Of a DNA stretch of 64,000 bases, positions 7,902-15,809 are shown one piece after another. Every line of letters starts with the position of its first letter. The stretch's first letter is position 1. The notes under the pieces are model-generated. The model saw only the letters and a program-made list of their open reading frames with translations, did not search any database and was not told where the DNA came from. Origin of the DNA: an uncultured Oscillospiraceae bacterium (GTDB taxonomy: Bacteria > Bacillota > Clostridia > Oscillospirales > Oscillospiraceae); the NCBI GenBank assembly GCA_934636655.1, contig CAKUAS010000008.1:47238-111237 (forward strand), written 5' to 3'. A program made the position numbers and the translations under genes.

Positions 7902-9332
7902 TTAGCTTCCGAAGTAACTCGTGATCTGAGCGTAGAGAACGAACGCCATGCCGACAGGAGTGATGAACTTGTAGCAGATATCGAAGAATACCTTGCCCCA
8001 GAACTTGTGTCCGGAGATCTCGCACTCCTCAACAATGGTGTCGATCTTCCAGATCCAGCCGATGCCAAAGGACATTATCATTGCACCAAGCGGCATCATG
8101 ATACCCTCTGAGAGCATATCGTAGAAGTCAAGCCAGTCGCCGCTCCACGTCTGCTTATCTATGCCGAGCATGGCCGCGGGGTAGTCGATGGTCGCGCCGC
8201 CCGCAACGCCGGAGCCCAGACCGTCAAGAGCAACGGGGAGAGCGAAGACTAAGACGAGGATGGCAACGATGATAGCGTACTTTTTGCGTCCGGGAGCCTT
8301 GCCCTGCTCAACGTTCTGGTCGACCTTGAAGGAGGTGATGACCTCAAGCAGAGACATGGAGGAGGAGATAGCTGCGATGAAGACGAGGGAGTAGAACAGG
8401 AAGCCCATGATGTTGCCGACGTAACCCATCTGATGGAATACCATCTGCATGGACTTGAAGAGGAGTCCCGGGCCGGAGCTGGTCTCGCCGCCGAGGAACG
8501 CATAGCATGCGGGCATAACGATCATGCCGGCCATGATAGCAACGACGGTGTCGCAGATAACGATGATGACTGCATTCTTCTGAACGCTTTCCTTCTTCTG
8601 AAGGTAGGAGCCGTAGGTGATCATAGCGCCCATGCCGAGGGACAGGGAGAAGAACATCTGACCTGCGGCAGTCTTGAGAACCTTGAGGAAGTCATTCTTC
8701 AGAGGCTCAAGGTTCCAGCCGAACATGAACTTGTAGCCGCCGCCTGCGCCGGGCTGAACCGCAACGTAGATGATGACGATGAGAAGCATGACGAACAGTG
8801 CGGGCATGCCGATCTTGCAGAACTTCTCGATGCCGCCTTCAACACCGGCAGCAACGACGAATGCGTTGAGTGCGATGAAGATCGCGGTCCAGAGGACCAT
8901 TGCGCCGCCGTTGCAGATGAAGACGCCGAAGAAGTCGGCGATGTCTGCAACACCCCAGGTGTTCCAGCCGAAGATAGCGGTCAGATAGCCGAGTGCGTAA
9001 CGGGTGACCATGCCGCCGAGGACGAAGTAGAAGCACAGTACGAGGAAGGGAACGAGAACTGCCATGTAGCCCATCCACGTGAACTTCTTGCTCAGCTTAC
9101 GGTACGCCGCGACAGGGCTCATGCCGGTCTTACGGCCGATTGCGAGCTCGCCTACCATAACGGCGAGGCCAACGAATACTGCAAGAACGAGGTAAACGAG
9201 CAGGAAGGCGAAGCCGCCGCTCATACCCATCTTGTACGGGAAGCCCCAAATGTTGCCCAGACCGACTGCCGAACCGACGGCTGCCATGATGAAGCCAAAG
9301 TTGGAGCCAAAAGAAGCGCGATTGTTTTCCAT
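7902..9332 (-). CDS. Sodium-dependent transporter, neurotransmitter:sodium symporter (NSS) family
   Basis: This is a polytopic inner-membrane symporter of the LeuT/MhsT type that probably imports an amino acid with sodium. The N-terminal signature NFGFIMAAVGSAVGLGNIWGFPY matches the unwound TM1 substrate and sodium site. About 11 hydrophobic segments cover the 476 residues, a length nearer to MhsT than to LeuT. The gene is monocistronic, with a promoter near 9434-9462 and a terminator at 7851. The amino acid carried cannot be read from sequence. Confidence 0.92.
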   Translation of the reverse strand: MENNRASFGSNFGFIMAAVGSAVGLGNIWGFPYKMGMSGGFAFLLVYLVLAVFVGLAVMVGELAIGRKTGMSPVAAYRKLSKKFTWMGYMAVLVPFLVLCFYFVLGGMVTRYALGYLTAIFGWNTWGVADIADFFGVFICNGGAMVLWTAIFIALNAFVVAAGVEGGIEKFCKIGMPALFVMLLIVIIYVAVQPGAGGGYKFMFGWNLEPLKNDFLKVLKTAAGQMFFSLSLGMGAMITYGSYLQKKESVQKNAVIIVICDTVVAIMAGMIVMPACYAFLGGETSSGPGLLFKSMQMVFHQMGYVGNIMGFLFYSLVFIAAISSSMSLLEVITSFKVDQNVEQGKAPGRKKYAIIVAILVLVFALPVALDGLGSGVAGGATIDYPAAMLGIDKQTWSGDWLDFYDMLSEGIMMPLGAMIMSFGIGWIWKIDTIVEECEISGHKFWGKVFFDICYKFITPVGMAFVLYAQITSYFGS

Positions 9333-9799
9333 AACTTTCTCTCCTTTATTTTACCTTTGCCGCGAATCGCAAGCGGCGAAAAAACCGGCGGCGTGTTAAC
9401 TTTTCATTAACTGCGTGCCAAATTTATAAACTGACTTTACACTATATTCACACATTTTTCAATACTTTTTCGCTGTTTAAATATTAACTTTCGCTTTCAT
9501 AGGCTAAAGTTTTGTGCAAGTTTCACAAGGTATTTGATTTATTCATAGATGATATTACTAAAATTCAACTCCAACAACAATTGTCAATTATTTGGCGTTC
9601 ATGCCCTCGTTAACATTTTCTTAACGCGCGTGTTAACTCTCTTAACGCTACTCTGTCAAGAAATTAATATACGCGCGAGAAAAAATTCGCTTTGCACTTG
9701 ATTTTTTGAATATATAATGTAGAATATTACTGTTATAGACTACGGCGACCAGCGGCCGATAACTGCGGAATGCTGTTTTCAGCAGAATGGAGACATGAA
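9333..9799. promoter_or_regulatory. AT-rich divergent regulatory region with repeated GTTAAC/TTAAC boxes
   Basis: This 467-bp gap separates the divergent NSS and phosphoribosyltransferase genes. The NSS promoter is on the minus strand, with TTGAAA (9457-9462) and TAAAGT (9434-9439) at 17-bp spacing. On the plus strand TTGCAC (9692-9697) precedes an AT-rich TATATAATGT run at 9711-9720. Three composite motifs consisting of GTTAAC, 4 to 6 bases, then TTAAC occur at 9394, 9609 and 9632. No ORF or RNA gene is evident. Confidence 0.6.
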
Positions 9800-10354
9800 A
9801 TGACTTACGAAATGGACATTGCCGGCTTAAAACGCGAGCTGCCCCTGTGCAAGGTCACCGACGACCTCTACATAGGCGCATTTGTCATGTTCGGCGATGT
9901 TGAGCTGACCGTCCACTGCGCAGCCGAGCTTCTCAAAAGAGCTCCCGAATATGACTACCTCATTGCTCCCGAGGCAAAGGCCATTCCTCTTCTCTACGAA
10001 ATGGCGCGCCAGAGCGGCGCGGAAAAATACTTCCTCGCCAGAAAAGGTCCCAAGGCCTACATGAGCGGCGTATTTGAAGTCCACGTCAAGTCCATCACCA
10101 CCATGGACGTGCAGCGCCTTGTTATCGACACGGCCGATGCCGAGCTCATAAAGGGAAAGCGCATCCTTATAGTTGACGACGTTATATCCACCGGCGAGAG
10201 CCTCCGCGCAATGGAAGAGCTCGTTAACCGCGCAGGCGGCAACATCGTCGGCAGAATGGCTGTCCTCGCAGAGGGCGCGGCGCAGAAGCGCGACGATATA
10301 ATCGTTCTGGGCGATCTGCCCCTGTTTAATCCCGACGGCACAGTCAAAGCTTAA
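9800..10354 (+). CDS. Purine (adenine-type) phosphoribosyltransferase family protein
   Basis: This is a type I phosphoribosyltransferase that would join a nucleobase to PRPP. The PRPP-binding motif RILIVDDVISTGES lies near residues 136-149, preceded by IAPEAKAIPL, a variant of the adenine phosphoribosyltransferase region. The 184-aa length matches the family. The ATG at 9800 has GGAG 7 nt upstream. An earlier ATG at 9795 runs into a stop after two codons. The base specificity is uncertain, because several Clostridia carry paralogues of this type besides apt. It is monocistronic, ending in a bidirectional terminator. Confidence 0.8.
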   Translation: MTYEMDIAGLKRELPLCKVTDDLYIGAFVMFGDVELTVHCAAELLKRAPEYDYLIAPEAKAIPLLYEMARQSGAEKYFLARKGPKAYMSGVFEVHVKSITTMDVQRLVIDTADAELIKGKRILIVDDVISTGESLRAMEELVNRAGGNIVGRMAVLAEGAAQKRDDIIVLGDLPLFNPDGTVKA

Positions 10355-10363
10355 TTTTCAACG

Positions 10364-10393
10364 TAAAAAAGCTCCCCAATGGGGAGCTTTTTT
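10364..10393. terminator. Bidirectional terminator between phosphoribosyltransferase and tadA
   Basis: GCTCCCC and GGGGAGC arms around a 3-nt loop are flanked by six A and six T residues, so it can stop both converging genes. The tadA stop codon lies at its edge. Confidence 0.9.
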
Positions 10394-10838
10394 ATCGCGT
10401 TTTTTTGAAAAAGGCCTTTAATAACTGCGCCGACTCCTCGGCTCGCACTCCGCCGTAGATGGCCGGCTTGTGCCCGTAGCGCTCCTCAAACAGATTGATG
10501 ACGCTGCCGCATGAGCCGGTGTTTTCGTCCTTGGCGCCAAAAACGACGATCGGGATGCGTGAATTGATTATGCCTCCGGCGCACATCGGGCAGGGTTCAA
10601 GGGTAACATATATCGTACAGCCGGTGAGCCTCCAGTCGCCTACCTCCCGGCACGCTTCGCGTATGGCCTCCATCTCGGCGTGATGAGTCGCGTCATGGCT
10701 CTCCTCACGTTTATTGCGGCCGCGGCCTATTATATTGCCCTGCGCGTCGGTTATCACGCATCCGACGGGGATCTCGTCCTCGTCAAAGGCCTCGCGCGCA
10801 AGAGTGAGAGCTGCGCTCATATATTCTTCTCTGTCCAT
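10392..10838 (-). CDS. tadA: tRNA-specific adenosine deaminase TadA
   Basis: This is a cytoplasmic zinc deaminase that converts adenosine 34 to inosine in tRNA-Arg(ACG), allowing wobble decoding. The catalytic zinc motif is complete: H53-A-E55 and P82-C83-x-x-C86 (EPCPMC). The 148-aa length is normal. The gene overlaps the end of the upstream LysR gene by 22 bp, so the two are probably co-transcribed. Confidence 0.95.
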   Translation of the reverse strand: MDREEYMSAALTLAREAFDEDEIPVGCVITDAQGNIIGRGRNKREESHDATHHAEMEAIREACREVGDWRLTGCTIYVTLEPCPMCAGGIINSRIPIVVFGAKDENTGSCGSVINLFEERYGHKPAIYGGVRAEESAQLLKAFFKKTR

Positions 10839-11743
10839 AGCCTTCCTCCTATCGTCTCCGATGCTATGCGCATAAACTCAGATATTGCAGTCCACTGATA
10901 CGGTCGGCCACGGAAGCCGAAATTAATCGTATAGCGGTCATCGGCGGAAAAAGTGAATATCCGCACATTTTCAAGCTGCTGCACCGACAGCGCCATATTG
11001 ATCATGTGCTGCGGGCAGAAGCATATGCCGATACCGTCGGCAGCCATGGCGAGCAACGTTTCCGCGTTGTCCGACTGCGCCTTGACCGTGGGCTGAAAAC
11101 CGGCGGCTTTTATCATTCTGCGGCTTATTCTGCCGACAATGTCTTCGGGGTTTCCCATTACAAACGGGAAACCGGCAAATCGTGCGAGCTCCTGTGCACT
11201 AAGCTCATCACCTGTCTCAGGCGGGCACATGCTTTTCGGGGCAAGCATTACCACTCTCTCTGTGTAAAAATCGTGCAGCACTATTCCCTGCGCCGGTTCG
11301 TCAAAATTTGCAATGGCAAGGTCGATCTCTCCGCCATGAAGCTTGCGCAGCAGAACATCGTTCACGCTTTCATCGAGTCTAATGCAGATATTCGGATACT
11401 CGCACTGAAACGCCGATATTACCTCCGGCATTATGGACCTCCCTCGCGTGTACGATATGCCCACGCGCAGAACGCCGCGCTGATTGCCGGTTATATCGCA
11501 GAACTCGGCCTGCATCGCCTGATAGCTGCGGTGAAAATCTGCGGCATAGCGCAGGAATATCTCCCCCTCATAGGTCAGCTCCAGCGGATTGCGCCTGACG
11601 ATGAGCTTGCAGCCGAGTTCCCGCTCGACAGCCTGAATATGCGCGCTGAGCGTCTGCTGCGTTATATGCAGCTCCTCGGCCGCTTTTGTTATACTGCGCT
11701 TCGCCGCTACCGTGACAAAGTATTCCATCGTGAGAAAATTCAT
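10817..11743 (-). CDS. LysR family transcriptional regulator
   Basis: This is a DNA-binding regulator with an N-terminal winged helix (MEYFVTVAAKRSITKAAEELHITQQTLSAHIQ region) and a LysR substrate-binding domain (about residues 90-295). I chose the ATG at 11743 (308 aa) with GGGG about 8 nt upstream, rather than a GTG at 11761. It is divergent from an NhaC antiporter gene, and the two promoters share their -35 region at 11798-11804. It is therefore a likely regulator of that gene and of itself. The inducer is unknown. Confidence 0.9.
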   Translation of the reverse strand: MNFLTMEYFVTVAAKRSITKAAEELHITQQTLSAHIQAVERELGCKLIVRRNPLELTYEGEIFLRYAADFHRSYQAMQAEFCDITGNQRGVLRVGISYTRGRSIMPEVISAFQCEYPNICIRLDESVNDVLLRKLHGGEIDLAIANFDEPAQGIVLHDFYTERVVMLAPKSMCPPETGDELSAQELARFAGFPFVMGNPEDIVGRISRRMIKAAGFQPTVKAQSDNAETLLAMAADGIGICFCPQHMINMALSVQQLENVRIFTFSADDRYTINFGFRGRPYQWTAISEFMRIASETIGGRLWTEKNI

Positions 11744-11775
11744 AGCTCGAGCCCCAAACACAGGTATTTTGCTGT

Positions 11776-11826
11776 ATTATACTCCGAAATTATCAGTTTT
11801 ACAACTGTTATATGCAGTGGTAGTAT
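11776..11826. promoter_or_regulatory. Overlapping divergent promoters, lysR and nhaC
   Basis: The minus-strand promoter is TTGTAA (11799-11804) with TATAAT (11776-11781). The plus-strand promoter is TTTACA (11798-11803) with TAGTAT (11821-11826). Both have 17-bp spacers and their -35 boxes coincide. CAGTT/AACTG arms at 11794-11798 and 11803-11807 form a small dyad centred on the shared box, a plausible LysR site. Confidence 0.7.
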
Positions 11827-11847
11827 TTATACCCGAGGTGAATTAAC

Positions 11848-13155
11848 ATGCATCTTGCGGCATTCGGTCTGTTCGCGGCGGCACTCATCGTCTGCGTCAT
11901 ATTTGATCTGTCGGTCATATACGCGCTGCTGGCCGGACTTTTGATATTCTCCCTGTGCGCATTCAAAATGGGGCATGGGCCAAAAGATATATTACTAATG
12001 ATGTTCGACGGCGTAAAGACCGCAAAAAATGTCATCTTGAGTCTTGCACTCATCGGTATGCTGACCGCTCTGTGGCGCGCTGCCGGAACGATACCGGCCA
12101 TAATTTGCTACGCGTCCTCGCTCATCCATCCGAAGACCGTTGTTTTGATGAGCTTTGTACTAAATTGCGCGGTTTCGATGCTCACTGGTACGGCCTTCGG
12201 CACAGCGGCGACGATGGGCGTTATCAGTATGACGATGGGCATAGCCATGGGCGCAGACCCGATGCTGCTCGGCGGCGCGATAGTTTCGGGCGCTTATTTC
12301 GGCGACCGTGCCTCGCCGATGTCGACAAGCGCGCTGCTCGTCAGCGAACTTACGGAAACAAACGTTTTTTCTAATATTCGCGGCATGCTGCGCCGTTCGC
12401 TCGTTCCGTTTATTGTTTGCTGTCTGCTCTATACGCTGGCGGGGGTATTTCTTCACGCAGGCGGTGACGCGCCGGAGCTCGTCAGCCTGTTTTCAAAGGA
12501 GCTGCATCTGCACTGGCTGTGCCTTATCCCCGCGCTTTTGGTCATAATAATGTCGCTTCTTAAGATACGCGTGCAGATAACGATGGCGGCGAGCATTATT
12601 TCCGCGGCAATACTCTGCCTTACTTTGCAGAACGACAGCGCCGCCTCCATTTTCTCGATGGCCGTCACGGGCTTTCACGCGCAGGACGCACAGCTCGCCG
12701 CGCTTCTCGACGGAGGCGGCATAACATCCATGCTGCGCAGTATGGCGATCATATTCATCTCCTCGACCTACGCCGGAATTTTCTCCGGCACTGGGCTGCT
12801 TGACGAGATAAAGGGACATATCCACACCCTGAGCATGCGCATAAGCGCCTTCGGCGCAGTGTTCGCTACAGCAGCGATGACCTCGATCATAAGCTGCAAC
12901 CAAACGCTCGCCATTATGCTCACGCATCAGCTGTGCCGTGACACCGAACCGGATCATCAGCAGCTTGCACTGTACATTGAGGACACGGCGATAGTGCTCG
13001 CAGCGCTCGTCCCCTGGTCTATTGCCTGCGCGGTGCCGATCGACTCCATCGGCGCACCGACTTCGAGCATTCTGGCGGCAAGCTTTCTGTATCTGCTGCC
13101 GCTATGGAGCATGCTCAAAGCCGCACATGAGAAAAAACACGCTGCAAATCTTTGA
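11848..13155 (+). CDS. NhaC-family Na+/H+ antiporter-like transporter
   Basis: This is a polytopic membrane transporter of the NhaC family. The conserved motif GAYFGDRASPMSTSALL lies near residues 148-164, with AFGTAATMGV just before it. About 11 hydrophobic segments span 435 residues. The start has GAGGTG 8 nt upstream. It could exchange sodium for protons or, as in MleN-type relatives, couple exchange to a carboxylate. The LysR neighbour suggests regulation by a metabolite. It lacks close similarity to the second NhaC-type gene at 13804 beyond family motifs. Confidence 0.85.
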   Translation: MHLAAFGLFAAALIVCVIFDLSVIYALLAGLLIFSLCAFKMGHGPKDILLMMFDGVKTAKNVILSLALIGMLTALWRAAGTIPAIICYASSLIHPKTVVLMSFVLNCAVSMLTGTAFGTAATMGVISMTMGIAMGADPMLLGGAIVSGAYFGDRASPMSTSALLVSELTETNVFSNIRGMLRRSLVPFIVCCLLYTLAGVFLHAGGDAPELVSLFSKELHLHWLCLIPALLVIIMSLLKIRVQITMAASIISAAILCLTLQNDSAASIFSMAVTGFHAQDAQLAALLDGGGITSMLRSMAIIFISSTYAGIFSGTGLLDEIKGHIHTLSMRISAFGAVFATAAMTSIISCNQTLAIMLTHQLCRDTEPDHQQLALYIEDTAIVLAALVPWSIACAVPIDSIGAPTSSILAASFLYLLPLWSMLKAAHEKKHAANL

Positions 13156-13173
13156 CTTACAGCGTGTTTTTTT
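13132..13173. terminator. Bidirectional terminator; left arm inside nhaC coding end
   Basis: ACACGCTG (13137-13144) pairs with CAGCGTGT (13160-13167). A runs on one side and T runs on the other serve both nhaC and the converging peptidase gene. Confidence 0.8.
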
Positions 13174-13194
13174 ATCCGCACGATCAGGCTGCGT

Positions 13195-13800
13195 TCATAC
13201 TTTGACCACGCCCACAGCCTGCATGTGCTGTTTTATGTAACGATCCTCAACAGTGGCTCTGTCATAGGAGATGATACCGTTGTTATTCCATGGATCGTTG
13301 AATATGTAATGTGTCTCATCATAGCCCACAAGGAGCATGCAGTGCTCGTTTGAAAGCCATGTGAAGTCCTCGCCGCTATTCTTGAGCTTCCAGCACGGAC
13401 CGACGATAACATCTCGAAGATCGATGGTCGCCCAGAGTGCAACAGGCATATCGTTGTCGATATATGTGCTCAGAAGATAAGGTATATCGCGCCCCGTTTC
13501 GTCGATCACGCGGTATTTTCCACCCAGCACACGCTGCATGGTCTTTTGGATCACCGGAGCATAGCAGCCCATGGCATCCTTGTCATAGGGATCGCCGACA
13601 AACTTATCGTAAGGACTCGGACCGTATAAAACTCCGTCGATCTCTTCAAAATTCTCTTTTTCAAGGTAGTTGTCAATAAACTCGTATATGGATATATCGC
13701 AGCCGAGGTACTGAAGGAACATAACCGCTGTTACGCTTTCGCAGCCCGTGAGGGCTCCACCGCCGGTCTGATCGATATAAGGTACGTCGATTTTCTTCAT
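13195..13800 (-). CDS. C39-like cysteine peptidase without signal peptide
   Basis: This is a papain-fold protein of the Peptidase_C39_2 type. The candidate catalytic residues are C20 (LTGCESV), H153 (NEHCMLLVGYD) and D169 (FNDPW), spaced as expected. At 201 aa it is a bare catalytic domain. Most C39_2 proteins in Bacillota are exported, but this one starts directly with MKKIDVPYIDQ and shows no signal peptide or membrane segment, so it should be cytoplasmic. Its start lies 3 bp after the stop of the riboswitch-controlled transporter, placing it in the same lysine-responsive transcript. The substrate is unknown. A role in peptide or isopeptide cleavage linked to lysine supply is inference. Confidence 0.8.
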   Translation of the reverse strand: MKKIDVPYIDQTGGGALTGCESVTAVMFLQYLGCDISIYEFIDNYLEKENFEEIDGVLYGPSPYDKFVGDPYDKDAMGCYAPVIQKTMQRVLGGKYRVIDETGRDIPYLLSTYIDNDMPVALWATIDLRDVIVGPCWKLKNSGEDFTWLSNEHCMLLVGYDETHYIFNDPWNNNGIISYDRATVEDRYIKQHMQAVGVVKV

Positions 13801-13803
13801 GTA

Positions 13804-15360
13804 TTATGCCGCGTCCTTTGCCTTCTTGCCATTTGAGATCTTATAAAGCACCATGATGACGGCCAGCATGATAACGATGGAAATGGGCAGAGCGATGTAC
13901 CAGTGCTTTACGGCGCCGGCAATGATAAAGCTCACAGCCGATACTGCAATGACGGGAACGGCATACTGCATCTGGGTCTCAACGTGGTTTATATGGTTGC
14001 ACTGAGCTCCGGCAGAGGACATAATGGTAGTATCGGATATGGGGGATATATGGTCGCCGCAGACTGCGCCAGCCATGGTCGCGGAAATGCAGATGGTCAT
14101 AACCTCGGGCATGCTTGCACACATAGGAACAATGATCGGGATCAAGATGCCCATGGTGCCCCACGAGGTGCCGGTGGAGAAGCCGAGGAGGCACGCTACC
14201 AAGAATATTGCGACGGGCAGGAAGATACTGACTGCGGTGCTGTTGCTGAAAATGCCCTGTACAAATGTACCGATGCTAAGCTGATCAACAAGACCCTTGA
14301 GCGTCCATGCAAAAATCAGGACGGTAATGGCAGGGATCATGACCTTGAAGCCTTCGACCAGGCAATTTATGAATTCGCGTGCGCTGACGACCTTCCTGGG
14401 GATGTACATGATTGCCATGACGATAACGGTCATGAACGTTGCAAATACCAGCGACAGGCTTGCAGAGCAGTTTGCGAATGCATCGATCAGGTTTTCAGCG
14501 CCGCTCTGATATCCGGTAAGGATCATTGCGAACACCGCGGTAACAATGAGCACGATGATCGGGATGAGCAGGTCTGATACGCGGCCCTTGCTGCTACCCT
14601 CCTGCGCAGACTGCTCCATGTCCTTGAACTCCTCGGCACCGGAGGTGAACAGGTCACCCTTTGCCGCGTTGAGCTCATGACGGCGCATCTTGCCGAAGTC
14701 AATGAGGAAGAAGCTCGTGAAGAAGACCATTATAAGAGTCAGTATAGCGTAGAAGTTAAAAGGAATGGCCGCGCAGAACATCTGGAAGCCGTTTATGTCA
14801 TAGCCCTCGGGGATGTAGCTGCTGACTGCGGCCGCCCAGCTGGAGACCGGCGCGAGGATGCACACAGGCGCGGCAGTCGCGTCAATGATATAAGCCAGCT
14901 TCGCGCGGGATACCTTGTACTTGTCGGTGATCGGACGCATGATGTTGCCGACCGTCAGGCAGTTGAAATAGTCGTCGACAAAGATCAGAATACCGAGAGC
15001 TGAGGTAGACAGCATTGCTCCCCTCTTGCTCTTTATGCGCTTGCTTGCCCATGCGCCGTAAGCCTTGGACGCGCCGGACTTTGCAAGCAGAACGATTATC
15101 ATGCCGAGCAGAACGTCGAAGATCAGGATATTGAGATCCATGTTGTCGGCCATGGAAGCGAACAGCCGTTCAAAGCTGCCCCATGCGACATTTCCGACCG
15201 ACGGCCAAAAACCAATGCCCGCAGGCAGAAGAGAGACGGAAACGAACACTGCCGCCAGCAGACACCCGGCAAACAGAGAGCTGTAAACTTCTTTTGTTAT
15301 CAGTGCCAAAACAATTGCTACAATCGGCGGAACGATAGCCCAAGCTGTACCGATAAACAT
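13804..15360 (-). CDS. lysW: NhaC-superfamily transporter, predicted lysine transporter
   Basis: This is a polytopic membrane protein of 518 aa with about 11-12 hydrophobic segments and the NhaC motifs FSTGTSWGTMGILIPI and GDHISPISDTTIMSS. Family members exchange sodium or protons for small molecules. A lysine riboswitch in its leader indicates that it is turned on when lysine is scarce, which points to lysine uptake. Riboswitch-linked NhaC proteins have been named LysW in comparative genomics. The ATG at 15360 follows AGGAGG by about 10 nt. A longer reading frame to 15462 runs into the riboswitch and is not real. It is followed by the C39-like gene in one operon. Confidence 0.82.
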   Translation of the reverse strand: MFIGTAWAIVPPIVAIVLALITKEVYSSLFAGCLLAAVFVSVSLLPAGIGFWPSVGNVAWGSFERLFASMADNMDLNILIFDVLLGMIIVLLAKSGASKAYGAWASKRIKSKRGAMLSTSALGILIFVDDYFNCLTVGNIMRPITDKYKVSRAKLAYIIDATAAPVCILAPVSSWAAAVSSYIPEGYDINGFQMFCAAIPFNFYAILTLIMVFFTSFFLIDFGKMRRHELNAAKGDLFTSGAEEFKDMEQSAQEGSSKGRVSDLLIPIIVLIVTAVFAMILTGYQSGAENLIDAFANCSASLSLVFATFMTVIVMAIMYIPRKVVSAREFINCLVEGFKVMIPAITVLIFAWTLKGLVDQLSIGTFVQGIFSNSTAVSIFLPVAIFLVACLLGFSTGTSWGTMGILIPIIVPMCASMPEVMTICISATMAGAVCGDHISPISDTTIMSSAGAQCNHINHVETQMQYAVPVIAVSAVSFIIAGAVKHWYIALPISIVIMLAVIMVLYKISNGKKAKDAA

Positions 15361-15386
15361 AATACAACTACCTCCTAAATTTGTGA

Positions 15387-15425
15387 TAATAACAAAATCG
15401 TGCCGCACATGAATATGCGGCACGA
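15387..15425 (-). terminator. Leader terminator of the lysine riboswitch
   Basis: A perfect 10-bp stem (15398-15407 with 15416-15425) and an 8-nt loop are followed on the minus strand by TTTTGTTATT. It lies between the aptamer and the ribosome-binding site, so it is the likely expression platform. The competing antiterminator pairing was not resolved by eye. Confidence 0.8.
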
Positions 15426-15454
15426 CAGAAAAAAACACTTTTGCAGATATCTTC

Positions 15455-15619
15455 TTATGCAAAGCTCTCCACTATCGTGACAGTGCGTACCATGTTCTGG
15501 CACACCCCAGAAGCCTGACCTGACAGAGCACAGGCATCTTCGGCGGAGCTTCCTTTCCGTTTTCCATGCTGTCACAAAAACAAAAAACGTACTGATAAGT
15601 CCCGCGCCTCTTAGCATAA
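15455..15619 (-). ncRNA. Lysine riboswitch aptamer (L box)
   Basis: Read on the minus strand, the conserved L-box blocks occur in order: AGAGGCGC, CAGTA, GGAAAGG, CGCCGAAG, CTGG, CTGTCA and TGGAGAGCT. The outer helix P1 is formed by TTATGC (15614-15619) and GCATAA (15455-15460), and pairing continues after one mismatch. A sigma-A promoter lies just upstream and a terminator hairpin just downstream. This arrangement matches transcription-attenuating lysine riboswitches that shut off lysine uptake or synthesis genes when lysine is bound. Confidence 0.93.
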
Positions 15620-15645
15620 CATGAATCGGGTGATTTGTTGGCTTG

Positions 15646-15674
15646 ATAATAGCACTCCAGACCGTTCAAGTCAA
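15646..15674 (-). promoter_or_regulatory. Sigma-A promoter of the lysine riboswitch operon
   Basis: On the minus strand TTGACT (15669-15674) and TATTAT (15646-15651) are separated by 17 bp. The predicted start is about 20 nt before the aptamer. Confidence 0.85.
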
Positions 15675-15770
15675 TTGTAAATCCACATTTTATTTACATA
15701 TTGTCGATGTTCACAATGTTCCGGCTCTGCTCCCAGCTGTCATTGTACATATGACCGATCGTTTCATGCA

Positions 15771-15798
15771 AAAATGCCGCTCAGATGAGCGGCATTTT
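15771..15798 (-). terminator. Terminator of pta
   Basis: A 12-bp perfect stem with a 4-nt loop carries a T run on the minus strand, just after the pta stop. Confidence 0.88.
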
Positions 15799-15809
15799 CA
15801 TTATATGTA

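Noticed and set aside
15361..15462. Upstream extension of the NhaC-family gene to 15462
   Set aside because: The region is the riboswitch expression platform and aptamer, and a strong ribosome site precedes the ATG at 15360.
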